Origin: Bugula neritina
Lineage: Eukaryota > Bryozoa > Gymnolaemata > Cheilostomatida > Bugulidae
DNA length: 64,000 nt
Direction: 5' to 3'
NCBI GenBank assembly: GCA_964035545.1
Contig: OZ037765.1
Coordinates: forward strand, 33,417,004 to 33,481,003
Below the pieces are notes generated by a model that was not told the origin of the DNA, ran no database searches, and saw only the letters and a list, made by a program, of their open reading frames with translations. Position numbers and translations under genes: made by a program. How positions within the stretch are numbered: position 1 is the first letter of the stretch; each line of letters opens with the position of its first letter. This document shows, one piece after another, positions 53,301-64,000 of this stretch.

Positions 53301-56300
53301 CCACATACCCACTGCCAGACGAGACATACCATGTTTAGTTAGACATACCATTAACGTCGTTGGCTTTATTAGTTCTATTTTAATGGATCATATTATTATT
53401 TTTAATTATTATTATTATCACTATCAGTAGCAAATAAATAATTTTATATTTGTTATTAGTTACTACTTATAGAAATTGAGTGCCACAGCTTGAGGGTTAT
53501 AAAGTCAGTCTTAGTCAATGTAATGGGGATGCTGATACTGACATTTGGCTTCGAGCTCATAGTTAAATTGCTAACAACTATACCTAAGGATAACAGGAGT
53601 ATTAAAATGTTAATTTATAAGGATTATAACCTTAGAGTGGAGATATTATTCTCAATTTATTTAGTTTTTACTTTACTAACTTTTATTTTATTCATCAACC
53701 TTACTGTCTATTTAAATAGCAAACTAAAGAATAATTATGAAGGCCTTTGAATTGAAGTACTTTTCTGTAGCTGATTAGATTTCAAGTATTAAAATAACAT
53801 ACTAAGACAGAATACCATTATATGAGCTAGATTAATAAAGTAAAGAAGATTTCTTTGTTAATCAAAATATAGGTGTCACATATGCCTATTTTTAAGATTA
53901 TGTTCTTATATGTGCTGTCTTTTTAATATTTTTAAAGTACTACATTTTGAGGGTAGCCTACATCAATATGACTGCCCTGTAATTGCTTGTCAACTATAAG
54001 AGTTAGACCTATAAACTGTCTCATTTTCAAATTATCTTTACTTTTCTAATTGATGTTAACATGACTATTCCTATTAGTATTTTGGTGTTTACCATTAGTA
54101 ATGTTTGAACTAACATCAATATCATTGTTAATTTGTCTAATTATTCAAATTTTAATATTCATCATTTGTGAACAGTAATAAAATTTTGTCTTTCTTAAAT
54201 TAATGTGATGCTAGATTAGCTACTCTAGCAAGTGTGTATTGTGCAATGAGTACTAATGCCATATTTTTGCACTTCTTGTTCTATATAATTTAGATTTAAG
54301 GTAACAATTCCTAAAGCTATCACATAATGCTGCTATCAGTTATAAAGATGTCACTGATCCAAACATTGAAAACCAGCTGAGTGCATGCAAGGTTGAAAAC
54401 TTATTTTCTCTGGTTAGGTAAGTAGAAAGGTATTTGCTGTAATTTACAACTATTTTGTTTTCAACATCCTTGATGTTCATCTCTAAAAGATAAGTAGCAC
54501 ATAATGGTACCTGTTTTACTTAGCAGAAGAAATTATTGTCAAAGCTCTATTACTACATTTTAAATTGTATGACACTCTTTTGACTACATTTGATTTCATA
54601 TCTCAAATAATTATATTTCTGACTCATGAAACTGTAACCACACACTTGAGAACAAAATAAATAATGATATGGAAGCTTTCTTTAACTTTGTCAATTTAGT
54701 CAACAGCCAATGACTGAAAACATGTTTTGTACACTATTGATTGCCTCTCTATTTCTGCTATAAGGCAGAAACTTTAATCTCAAAATTTAAGACACTGGCA
54801 ATTCTTCCCAATAATACGTTGTTCAAAACAAATATTTTTTGCCAAGTAATATAGTATTTAATTATATTTTTTAGTCAAAGAAATTTGTTTGGTTTCTTGT
54901 GTCATCTTGAATAGCTTGTTATTCATTATCTTTTTCTTCGTGTTATGACTATGAGTGTATGTATAACCTTTGCTGACAGGTTTTTCCCCCATCACTATAT
55001 GTTTCTCTGTTTACTCTCTTAACAGTTTTATTTCCGTTCATTCTTTAGAGTTTACTAAAATGACATGGGTGTGCTTTGTTGTGGCTCCTAATTGAGCGCA
55101 TCCGTTGAGATTATTGGAAGTTTTGTTGAAACTGAGCTGAGGCCTCTTACTCCTAAAGGCAAGAATTTGAGTCATCTTAGCTACTTGTAGCATATCAACA
55201 TCGAACAGCACCATTCCACTACTCTAAGCTTAAGGTTTTGGCTGCATTAGATCAACAGGTAAGTTTAATAGTTTGTATTTCGTACACTATTTCATGATGT
55301 CTGTTCAGCATTTACTTGGTAGCACACATTTATAGATTTTGCATTCTTTTAGTTTCTTGCAGTACAACTTTTCTACGCAACTATTACACTGTTGTTGCTG
55401 TTAATTGTAGTTTATTCTGCTTGACCATGCAATTATTGAATTATGTTGCAAAGGTGATTGAGTCCTTTTATTTAATTTAGTACACACTGGAAATCTGCAG
55501 TTTTTAGCCATTTTTACAATTTAGCTGCTAATGAACAATGCTTTTTGCTTAAAATTAGTGAGACATCAAGAAATACACCTAAATAATCAAGGTTCTTCTT
55601 AATTTTGCATGATTTCTCATGTTTTTTCCTATTTATTCATTTCATTTGGATTGCCTACTGTTACAAACTAACCGTGGCGATCCCCAGTCAGAAGTTGCTG
55701 TAATTAGAAAAAAGCATAGGAAATCAAAGAAAATTAAAAAGAGCCTTGATTATTTAGGTGTATTTATTGATATTTTGTAGTTTCGGGCCAAAACTCATGT
55801 TCATTAGCAAAAACTTGAGGTCTTCAGTATGTACTAACTTAAATAAAATGAACCAATTGCAGTAAATTTCTGCATTTTCTAATACTTCTTAAATTTACAC
55901 CTAAAATAGTGCTGTCTTAAGAAAATGACACTAGCTGCTGTTTTCATGTATGTGCCCCAATTGTATATAATGCTGTTGATTTGTTTAGTGCTTTTTCTAT
56001 TTGTTTGTTATATAACTTTTCTTTTATGGTTGTTGCCAGCACCTAAAGCATTATTCATTAATGTCAATTAATTTCTACTCACAGTTTTACTGTTACATAG
56101 TTTATAAAGCCCTTGTGTCAACTTTTCTAGATATCCTGGTTAAAATTGTTCCACTTGATGAATGGCATAGGGCATATGCAATAGCAAAACAGTTGCAGGC
56201 TGTTTTGGAAAAAAAATTGTGCATATAACCTTTATTTTATACATGTTATTTAGGCTTCGGTAGAACTGTTGGAGAGCCTTCCTTTTGAATAAAGCTACTC

Positions 56301-59300
56301 AAATTCCTGGATTCTACTTTATTGACATTAACCCACTACCTACAAAACGCCTTGAAATTTAGCTAATAAATTATGTATTTTGTGATTTTTTTTAAATGTA
56401 CAATGTTATGTATAAATTACAATCAGTTTATATATATATACATGTCTTTTACTACTTAGTATTACAGTGTAAAAAGCATTTCAGGGTTAACAATTTAATT
56501 AATTGACCCTAACAGTAATTATGTATAATACAGATTTGCAGATGCTTTAAATGAACCCAAAAAGCTGATGTTGTTAAACAGTGTACAAAATAGTCACCTC
56601 ATATCAGCCAGACATGCTTAGTCATTACCTAGCATTAAAATCATATTATGAATGCAGTCAAGTTTTGATATGCATCCCTATTATTGATAGTTTGTGAACC
56701 AGCAATTAAATATCAAGAAGCAATATTACTAACCAATGTGCTGGTTAAAGAGTTTCAAGTTGTAGTTATAGTATCAAACTATTATAATGGCATAAAAACT
56801 ATCAGTTAAAACATCTTATTAATATTTACTACAGGAATACATAATATTATAGGTGTGCTAAAAATCTGGTAGAAGCATCAATTATTTTAGATGTTTTGGA
56901 TTTAGTATCTCTGTACTATAATGTAATATACAGAACATCAGGTGCTGTCTCCACAGTGCATTGATGGCATTAATGAATATTAATACATGCAGGCAGTGTT
57001 GGTAATGATTTATTGAAATAGGAGTTTAAAAACTGTTTAAACAACAATGAAAAGCCTGAGATTAGTCCAAGGAGAGGGGTATTTCAAGCTAGCAGATGAG
57101 CAATATAGATGCGAAAGTCTTGCCTAAAAATCATTATTGTTATATCTAGTCATTAATTTCTTGCAATAGATCTATTTCACTATTGAGAAGAACAAAATTA
57201 GCTAGTAAACACTGTAATAGAGTCAAGGCACTTTGGCAGTGCTAGTTTAAAATAAACCTGGGATAGTCGAATAGCAGAAGTACTTTTTGATGCATAATAT
57301 AATTATGTACAGCTTAAGATTTTGCAATACTGTGTTTTCAGTGCGATATTAATTTCAATAGCTACATTAAAATAATGTACAATTCTAGCAAGTGATGCAA
57401 AATCTTCTAAGATGCTATGACTGTAGCAGTTTGCTACTAGTCTCAAGTAACAAACCAAATAGCCTTTCTTTGTGCCATCATCCAAATGCCAAACAAATAA
57501 CTCATTCACTCTGTAACAACAAGGTGGTCTCCCAAGTAGATTGTTAGACATTTCAGGCATTAATAACCAAAAGCTTTTCACTTTGGCATAATTGTATAGT
57601 TACCCAGCTAAATAAATAATGTATTCATGGTATTGTAATTCCAAGCCATGCATTTATCTGTGAATGCAGCTAAGTATTTAATACGGCCATATATTTATGT
57701 ACTATGTAGCAATGCCTAATGTAGCTGTCAAGCTTCTACTTATACTCATTTTAGTGATGCTTTACTTCTGATTACATGATTACAAACATAGCAGTTCAAA
57801 CAAAATTATTTTAGATAGGAATAAATATAATGCTCCTAGCAAATGTTGTAAAACTATTTTCCAAAAACATATACTTTGCAAACAAACTTTTCAGAAAGTT
57901 ATAATGCATTTATCATATTATTGTTTCATTTAAAAGTTATAATGATAGAATATTATACTTAAAACACACTCAAATTTTTAGATTCTTGTAATATTGTTAA
58001 ACAAGAGTTAACAGTAAGATTGGCTGTAGAGTAGAATGTTTAGCTGTTTGTACTGAAGCTAACAAGTAACTGGCATTAAAAAGAGATGTAGATAAAAAGT
58101 GACAGAATAACAACTGGCTTGTATATTGGTAGTGCAAAAAGCTGTATATAACAGTTTAAACAAATACCCATTAGAATAAATGGTAACCCAGTACTTAAAA
58201 TGTGGTATGTCATAATACATATTTGTGGTGTATTGACTAGGCTAGATCAACACATAGCACTATATAATTGCTTTAGTATTTACAATTAGTTTGTGGTCTG
58301 GTGGGATTTGTTGATAGCCATTGTCTTTATTAACATAACAGTTTCATAAAATTAGCAGTTTTCCTTATTCACCTAGTTAATTTTTAAGATTTATGTACAA
58401 TATTTACATATTAGGATATAAAAAATATCTTCAACCAGTGAATATCAAAATAATGATTAAAGACATATTTTACGTCATATTTTTGTGGCAATCTAAATAA
58501 TAAGCTGGTCTAAATTGTACTTGTGCAAACAGAACCAGCTCATGAATATATGTTGTCTTTTTTTAACTTGACAGTTAATCTAATATGGATGTGTATTTTA
58601 TACTTGCTTTTGTGTTTAAGGTGATAAAATTGCACTGGTAAGGTAAATAAACATTGCTTGTTTGGCATGCTTTTGCGTGGCATTGCATATTATGCTAAAC
58701 TAATGGCCAGTTTTGCAGTAGCTTCACCATAACCTTCAAAACAATGCAAATATCATCTAATTATTGTAAGCTTTTTAAGTTAATTTGTTTAGCTATAAAC
58801 ACATGTAAAACTATTAGGCTATTCCAATTTCACGATATACATAGCTCTATAATTCTGAAAAACTGCTAGGTAAAGTGGAAATTAAACATGATCTATTCAT
58901 TGCTAAAGTATTACAGCTATGAATAATATATATATTATTACCTGAGTGATATCACAATCTTCACTTGCTAAGTTAGTTTAAATACAGGAAAAAAAAATAA
59001 TTCTGGGGAAAAATTATATATGAGAAGCTGTTTTTGTAATAATTCCCTGCTCTAGAGTGGTTTTGAAGAATTGTTTTAAAGCAAAACTTTTGCATACATG
59101 AGTTGAATAAAATCATTGAGAGTTTTATGAAGGTCTATTTGTGTATAGGTAGCCCTAATGCATGTCACAACTCAAGTTTTTAGATTTTATGTAATTTGTG
59201 GTGCAGAGTTGCAAATAAAAACCTTATTTTAATAATACTTAGACATATGCAAGCAATAAAGATAATGAAAAAAATGCTATAGTTGCTAATTAGCTAATAT

Positions 59301-62300
59301 TACTTGCATATGATGCAAATATTTGTATGCATGCATGTTTAGTTTACTAGCATTGGTTAGATATAATTGAATATATAGATTTGATGTGGAAATTGAAGAA
59401 AATCAATATGTTGTGTTCTATATACAACAACAGTTTTTACATTGGTTCGTTAATTACTTCATAAATCATTTATTACTTCATGCAATATTTGTTCCTGCAA
59501 TTTTGCAGAGTGGCAAAATGCATTTCAAAGACATATATTAAGTGATTTTAATTATACTAGAATTTTCAAACCAAGAATTTTTGGGGAGTTTTCTTCTTCC
59601 TAAGACATATGTGGCAATTGAACACATAATAAGTTGTAGGCCACAACTCCTTTATACAACCTTGCAAGAAATTATGCAGCCATTTAAATAGAAAAGGAAT
59701 TATTGAATTTATTTATTCAACATTATTAGTATTTTATAAATATTTGTTGCATTTAATTAATGAGCATAAAATTTGTTTTACAAATACTGTAATTAACAGC
59801 ATGGTAAAAATATATTATATATACTGGTATATATTTTGTATTGTATTAGATTTAGACTACATTGCTAATTAAAATGAGTTAAATATCTTCGACTTATAGA
59901 TTACATTTTTATGTGCATTCTGTTATTGTTAATGCTAGAATAACAAATTGAACACGGCATATGCTTCCATAACCAGATGCTTTTAAACGGATTAAAAATA
60001 ATTTGTCAATTTCTAATTATGAGGAACAAACTCCTCGGTAGTTTCTACATTTGCGCATGATTTTATCAAGATAGGCTTGCTTTTGTGTCAACCTGTAGCC
60101 AGTGCAACTATACTTTATGTAACGAGTAAAACAGACTCATTTCAAAGTACACAGTCTAAAGGGTAGGAATTACTACAAAGAAAAGTGCCGGTTAAAAGTT
60201 AATTATAATTGGAAATAAAGTGAAATATCAGTCAGAAATTAAAAAGTGTCAACTAAAAAGGTGTATTGTTATTTCTTTTTGGCTTAATGAAAATGTTTTT
60301 TGAGGAAGAAGTACGAGAAACATCTAGGAGGGGTTCATATCCACCACTGGCGACTACCTGTTTATTGATGAAGAACTATCCAATGATAGTATAGTATTAT
60401 GGTCTTTTGCCTTATAATTGGCTTTGATTTTTTTATGTCTAATTACGAGATACTAAACAGATGCAAAGTATGTTGTGCATAGGCAGTTTTTTTATGTCTC
60501 TAAACAACATTCTAGGAAAATATATACTGAAATATTGGCAACATTTACCATGCACTATTAGTGATTAATGATTAATAAAGTTGATGAGTATATGAAGTTA
60601 TTCTGAACAACATATTGCAGTGCCAATTGACACTTATAGCCTCAATGTCACCTTACAGTCACTCAGATAAAGTATAAGCTAAGGCGGAGAGGGAAGCAAA
60701 CCTTGATCAGTAACATACGCATGTCCAGACTCAACAAGCCTTTCTATAAATTCTATCACATTCTGCACATTATCTGTTACTCTGTGTACAACTGTAGGCC
60801 TCAATACGTTGAGTTGCTGCATGTTTTGGAGAAATCTGTTTTCGTAATGAGAAGACACCTGCTCAGTTGTTTGTCCAACCTGAAGAGTAATAACAGGCAT
60901 TTATTCAGGCTTTAAAGCATTTATGATAAATTATTGCAATTGTATAATAAATTATTATAATAATTAGACTGTTATAAAATTACATTCTTTGTATTCGACT
61001 TTGTTTTGAAATAATATTTTTATTTCTAATAAGCTCGCAGTATTTGCATGTTGCAGTGGCAGTAAAAGAGAAATTTTGATAGCTTAAAGTCTTTAACTTG
61101 TTGTCTATATGTGCTTTAGCTTAGGAAGGGAGAGGGTAAAGGTCTTATGAGAAAACAACTTTTTTTAGCTGACTCTGTAGCTTGCATTCCTTCAACATAA
61201 GGGTATTGTGGTAGCCTTTTTCTCTATATAATTTCTATTCATTTAACAGTTTTTCTCATTATTTCCACGACTGCACCTCTGTCTTTCAAACTTTGGCAAT
61301 AAAAGTTAAATGTTTGTTAACACAATTTGCATGTCAAAAAGTTCACTTCAATTCTCCATAGGAGCAGGATGTCATTGAATTAAATTATTTGCCTAAACAA
61401 ACCTTCTTGGCCTTGTTTATGATCTTATCGTCTACATTCGTAAAGTTCATCATAAAAACGACATTTATGTCGAAAACATTCATGAGGATTCGCCTGATTA
61501 CATCGAACCGTACAAAGGAACTACAAAGATACAGAACATGACAGTCCAATCGGGTGAGGTAAACCTCACTTGATTGAATATAACAAAAATTCAAAAATAT
61601 GTGTTAATTTTGAAAACACAGGAGAAATAAACATAGTGATTAATGGTAAATTATTTATATACCCAGGCAAAGTAGAGTTTTAAAGAAATCTATAGACAAA
61701 TCCTTAAACAATTCTGTCACTCAACATAAACAATTGCTGATAAATTGTTTAGTTATTCTCACTAAAAACTTATCAAACAACAACATAACTTCAAATGTTT
61801 CTCAAATCGGCAAGTAAAAGCTGCCTAACACAGTAACCTAAGTACAGTTCACTCCTAACATGAAACTATTTTATACTGACTGAATAATATAAGAATAGCT
61901 AGACTTCAATACTGGCCATTCAACATCTCTGAGTTTATAGACATGAACAGCTGCAACTTACCATGCATGTCCCACATGAGGCTCAGCGTACACAGTTGGC
62001 CCACACATATACCTGACAAAAATAAAGCATATTAAATCCTTTCTCTAACTATGAGTGTGGAACTAGCATTGCTGCAACACAATTTTAGAAAACAAATATG
62101 CTTACAAGTTTTGAGATCTGAAAGTTTTCTAATCGTTTATGACCTACATTAGGTAAAAGTTGTTTCAAGCTATTTTATACTATTTACTTATGCTAGGATG
62201 GTTCATGTTTCATGGGATGATATAAATTTTGAAAGCATGATACAACAAAATAAATATTGCTTTTTTCCTTATTATTATAAGAGTGTTTGTAATCTGAAAC

Positions 62301-62567
62301 AAATTTCCATTGCTATATTTTAAACATACTGAACAATGAGTATTTGTAAAATATCCAAGATACATGAAAATATCAGACATTTTGCACTCACCACTTCAAA
62401 TTGCCCTTAGTTGACAGTATGAGAGGAAGTTTAGATCTTGTGTAGAAATTGTAGATGGAGACGCCAGTCTCATCTCCTTGTGGCGGCGTCCATGGATACT
62501 TTCTTGCTAACTCTGAGATGCACTTCCTCTTTTTCACAAGAGTTTGCGCTGATTGCCGAAATGCCAT
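32322..62567 (-). CDS. CARS2: mitochondrial cysteinyl-tRNA synthetase
   Basis: Charges mitochondrial tRNA-Cys with cysteine. Exons, high to low: 62567-62392, 62012-61962, 61520-61403, 60879-60702, 35810-35687, 35390-35122, 34604-34466, 34162-34036, 33802-33725, 33367-33247, 32925-32816 and 32393-32322 (stop TAG). They sum to 1563 nt with phase kept throughout. The start has an in-frame TGA two codons before it and a Lys/Arg-rich [15 protein letters not shown] leader. Motifs: YMCGPTVY (zinc Cys), HVGH (HIGH box), [19 protein letters not shown] (zinc His/Glu) and KMSKSRGN. Wording such as [15 protein letters not shown] and ALADNFDT matches CARS2 better than cytosolic CARS1. Oddities: WHIECSA is WHIGCSA; about 33 residues expected between GHAYVTDQ and DFLLWK are not found, so one phase-1 exon probably hides in the 25-kb intron. 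The 33802 acceptor is weak. Confidence 0.9.
32690..32790. repeat. (AGC/AGT)n triplet repeat
   Basis: About 100 bp of GCAGTAGCAGTAG-type triplets in the last but one CARS2 intron segment, ending about 25 bp below the donor of exon 32925-32816. Confidence 0.95.
34744..35117. repeat. 20-bp minisatellite (TGTCAAAGTGTCATGATATG) against a CARS2 splice donor
   Basis: About 18 units of roughly 20 bp, with a higher-order variant containing AATATAGATAAT. The last unit (GTGTCAAAGTG) runs into the CARS2 donor at 35116-35121, so the repeat begins within the first intron bases of exon 35390-35122. Confidence 0.95.
35811..38560. other. CARS2 giant intron, left part, no gene seen
   Basis: AT-rich DNA with chance ORFs only (for example 37226-37447). 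I looked on the minus strand for the missing CARS2 segment (VYFD...YGKL type) and did not find it. Confidence 0.5.
38590..38930 (-). repeat. two tRNA-like boxes flanking a CT-rich tract
   Basis: On the minus strand, 38930-38870 reads GTTGTGGTGTGTAATGGTTAG and then GCAAGTCCGAGGTC. A related box near 38660-38600 reads GTAATGTAGTGGTGAGTG, then CTGCTTGCAGG and AAGGTCTCAGC. Both look like tRNA-derived heads with A-box words but poor B boxes. Between them is a CCCTCCCCCCTCCC tract. Possibly two nested SINE relics. Confidence 0.45.
39240..39530. repeat. 22-bp minisatellite (ATAAGATCACCATTGAACATAT)
   Basis: About 12 imperfect units of 22 bp, alternating between AGATCACCATTGAA and ATATCACTATTGAG forms, which suggests a 44-bp higher-order unit. 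Confidence 0.92.
39531..44420. other. CARS2 giant intron, central part, no gene seen
   Basis: AT-rich, with a short (GT) run near 39876. ORFs at 41521-41820 and 43223-43432 have no recognisable domain or codon pattern. Confidence 0.5.
44430..44665. repeat. purine-rich GAGAGAGGGAGGGTGG tract
   Basis: About 235 bp of almost pure purine on the plus strand, with a 13-bp GGTGGGAGAGAGGGA-like unit. It produces Ser/Leu/Pro-rich ORFs on the minus strand in all frames, which are artefacts. Confidence 0.95.
45500..50430. repeat. ~5-kb block of degenerate triplet-like and palindromic repeats
   Basis: Words such as ACTATTACTATTAGTATT, AATCATAATGATAATC, TAGTAGTACTAGTAC and ACTCTGTCTCTAACTC fill the block in short, interleaved, imperfect runs. 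Longer units recur: 47650-47735 and 47965-48035 share GCCATTGTGATTGC...GTAAATATAA...TTTATATGACTATTACTATTA. A TGATCAAA...AATA/GATTCCAA motif occurs near 47160 and 48300. There is no ORF of note and no gene. Confidence 0.7.
50440..53330 (-). mobile_element. decayed LINE with Myb-like, RT, zinc and endonuclease-like segments
   Basis: Read on the minus strand: a Myb-like start (53304-53071, [19 protein letters not shown]), an acidic linker (53053-52835), a degraded stretch, the reverse transcriptase box LLYVDD near 51941-51930, a post-RT region ([14 protein letters not shown], then YKYLGVLE and [14 protein letters not shown], 51816-51550), a CX2CX7H cluster whose final Cys has become Phe (51231-51019), and RRPDTLVVD...TTIIDI (about 50830-50770), resembling a PD-(D/E)xK nuclease core. 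An N-terminal DNA-binding domain with a C-terminal nuclease is the plan of restriction-like-endonuclease LINEs. Several frameshifts (for example just after YVDD...KFGLK) show it is dead. It lies inside the CARS2 intron in the same sense. Confidence 0.78.
53331..54316. other. no gene seen
   Basis: AT-rich; one hydrophobic 60-80 codon ORF (to 53750) beginning at a TTG or internal ATG, without homology, probably chance. Confidence 0.45.
54317..56292 (+). other. exon-like blocks on the plus strand inside the CARS2 intron (possible nested gene or relic)
   Basis: Four blocks read like protein and have splice-like ends. 54317-54417 ([18 protein letters not shown], donor GTTAG/GTAAGT). 55097-55258 ([20 protein letters not shown], then after a one-base shift [17 protein letters not shown], donor CAACAG/GTAAGT). 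56131-56201 ([20 protein letters not shown]). 56254-56292 ([12 protein letters not shown], stop, overlapping AATAAA). The first and second blocks join in phase, as do the third and fourth, but the second block contains a stop or frameshift and does not join the third. I do not recognise the protein. Foldback copy 2 lies between the second and third blocks. It may be a decayed gene. Confidence 0.35.
55458..55857. mobile_element. foldback element (TGGGTCATTTTA family), copy 2
   Basis: Diverged relative of 9918-10340: shares TTTAGTACACACTGGAAATC, TTTAGCTGCTAATGAAC and ATTTATTGATATTTT, and the same inverted layout with a central GTTACAAACTAACCG. Confidence 0.82.
56293..60701. other. CARS2 giant intron, right part, no gene seen
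   Basis: AT-rich DNA with few ORFs. The longest (57581-57303, minus) has no recognised domain. I saw no tandem repeats of note. Confidence 0.5.
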
Positions 62568-63425
62568 GTCTCAGTTAATACAGAACTTCCAGTATCTGCT
62601 CTGGAAAGCTACCTCAATAGCTGCGATGTCTGAATCATAAATATAGCTATATGTGAACCAGTGATAAATCTGGGCTACTCATAATTTGGTAAGGGATTAT
62701 ATACTACGGTTTGTAAGGATTATCAGCTGTGGCAGTATAATACTAAAGGTACTGTACAAGGAAAAGTTTATGAGTGTCAACTAATAGTTTATATAATAAT
62801 ATAATAATATAGTAATATGCAGGTCAAACAGAATGTATAATACAGATTACATTTGTTGCAATTGACTGCTTGATAAACATGTGCAATAACCCATGTAAAA
62901 CCCAGTCATTGAAGTTCATCTATTAATACAATATTGTATATCTCATCGTTATAGCAAAGATAATGTTGAAGACAGAGCGTTATAGTGACAATTTTTGACC
63001 ATAATAATATTTCTAGAAATGTTAATGTGTTGAAAGTGAAATTCTATAAACTTGTTGTAATTGACATGATTTTTGAATAGACAAAAATCCATTGGCTCGA
63101 GTGCAGTAAATGAGTGTTACGCTACATACGCTAAAGATATTTATTTCTGTTAAAGAATTTAGCTCCCTGGTTAATAAAGTAAAGCATTTAAGACTCAGAG
63201 GGCAACTGTAAGACATTCCATATACCAACCACAAATATAATAAAATATTAAAATAACATTGCATTGAAAAGAGAAATGATAAAAGGTGATCCATGAGCTG
63301 CAATATTAAAACATAATATAAAACCGTGTAAGAGAGGGTGTGAATAGAAATCTACAATAATTAAACACAATTACAACAAACTGAAGATAAAACATGGAGG
63401 AGAAACTCTAAAGTTATATGCTTAC
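62568..63425. other. CARS2 upstream region, no gene seen
   Basis: AT-rich; short ORFs only. The CARS2 leader immediately before the ATG has several AG acceptor-like sites, so the 5' UTR may be spliced. Confidence 0.45.
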
Positions 63426-63705
63426 TAGCCCTATTTCTATCAGATATTCCTAGTTTGAGGAACCGTCTGCTTGCCCGAAATTCAAGCCCCAACGCTAAAC
63501 CAATTTTTCAAAGACCTAGATAAGTTATGTGAGCAACCATCAGATGTTTTACATGAATACAGAGTTGAGAGATTACACTTGGTAATGGAAGAACATGTTA
63601 AACAGGTAGTATATGCCCAATACCTACCCCTTCAGAAATAGACGAAGCCACTTCCAAATGCGGAGGACCTAGGTGCTGCAGCCAGCAGTGTCTAGTAGCT
63701 ATTTC
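63426..63705 (-). other. two exon-like blocks upstream of CARS2
   Basis: 63705-63628 is 26 open codons (ATRHCWLQHLGPPHLEVASS) between TATTTGCAG and GAAGGG/GTAGGT. 63494-63426 (GLEFRASRRFLKLGISDRNR) lies between GGTTTAG and GCTA/GTAAGC. Both are richer in GC than their surroundings. Their phases (0 to 0 and 1 to 1) do not join directly, so an exon is missing or one block is chance. A further donor-like CTGACG/GTAAGT lies at the right edge (near 63961). I do not recognise a protein family. Confidence 0.35.
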
Positions 63706-64000
63706 CTGCAAATATACATATCATGATCAGAACTCATGGTGGTGACAGGTTGACATATAGGTTAATGAAAAAGAATTACCTACAGTGTCTAGGACGGCCT
63801 GGAGCTTAGCAAAAGTATACTGGATAATGCACACTTCAGTAATAATATGTTATACATTAACCGACATGCTATTCAAGCGTGAGGATGATTTATGGTTGGA
63901 ACTAGTTCGATAAGTCAAGTTAATTTTAAAAGTGACCTAGATTCTCAAACATGAAACTTACCGTCAGTCACGTGTATATGCTAGCAGCTAGCGCAATGTG

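Noticed and set aside
53490-53750. Hydrophobic ORF with two membrane-like segments
   Set aside because: Starts at TTG or an internal ATG, sits in AT-rich DNA where hydrophobic frames are expected, and has no splice partner or homology.
57303-57581. 92-codon minus-strand ORF in the CARS2 intron
   Set aside because: Considered as the missing CARS2 exon or a domesticated gene. It lacks the expected VYFD/YGKL motif and reads like no family I know.

Overview
The window is AT-rich DNA from an invertebrate animal. Its genes are split into short exons by GT-AG introns, and the introns are full of SINEs, foldback (MITE-like) elements, minisatellites and retrotransposon debris. The sequence does not settle the phylum. 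I rebuilt genes by hand from splice sites, reading phase and exon homology; no alignment software was run.

Layout. (1) 1-1481: the 5' end of an LTR retrotransposon on the minus strand, with a 172-bp LTR, a primer-binding site resembling the 3' end of a tRNA, and a gag gene broken by a stop just before its zinc knuckle. (2) 1900-6351 (+) and 7592-16693 (-): two paralogous MFSD4 / sodium-dependent glucose transporter 1-like major facilitator genes, tail to tail. Six successive exons have identical lengths in both copies, so this is an inverted gene duplication. Gene B is complete (8 coding exons, 539 codons). Gene A lacks its first coding exon in this window. (3) 16.7-29.2 kb: no confident gene. 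It holds two SINEs with clear target-site duplications (one in gene B), several foldback elements, and a 3.5-kb DNA transposon with near-identical ~0.87-kb inverted arms around a truncated HTH_Tnp_4-type transposase. (4) 29267-30851 (+): the second nucleotide-binding domain of an ABCC5-like transporter, damaged in several places. (5) 32322-62567 (-): CARS2, mitochondrial cysteinyl-tRNA synthetase. Its twelve recognised coding exons are split by a ~25-kb intron (35811-60701). (6) That giant intron holds tandem repeats, a ~5-kb block of degenerate triplet-like repeats, a decayed LINE with Myb-like, reverse transcriptase, zinc and endonuclease-like segments, and some unexplained exon-like blocks on the plus strand. 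(7) 62.6-64 kb: exon-like blocks upstream of CARS2 that may be 5' exons of a neighbouring gene or non-coding leaders.

The confident host functions are sugar or organic solute transport (two MFS carriers), organic anion efflux (the ABCC fragment, probably dead) and mitochondrial translation (CARS2). I see no sign that they form a cluster or pathway. The points of most interest are how mobile elements and tandem repeats sit against splice sites, and how the duplicated or broken genes have decayed.
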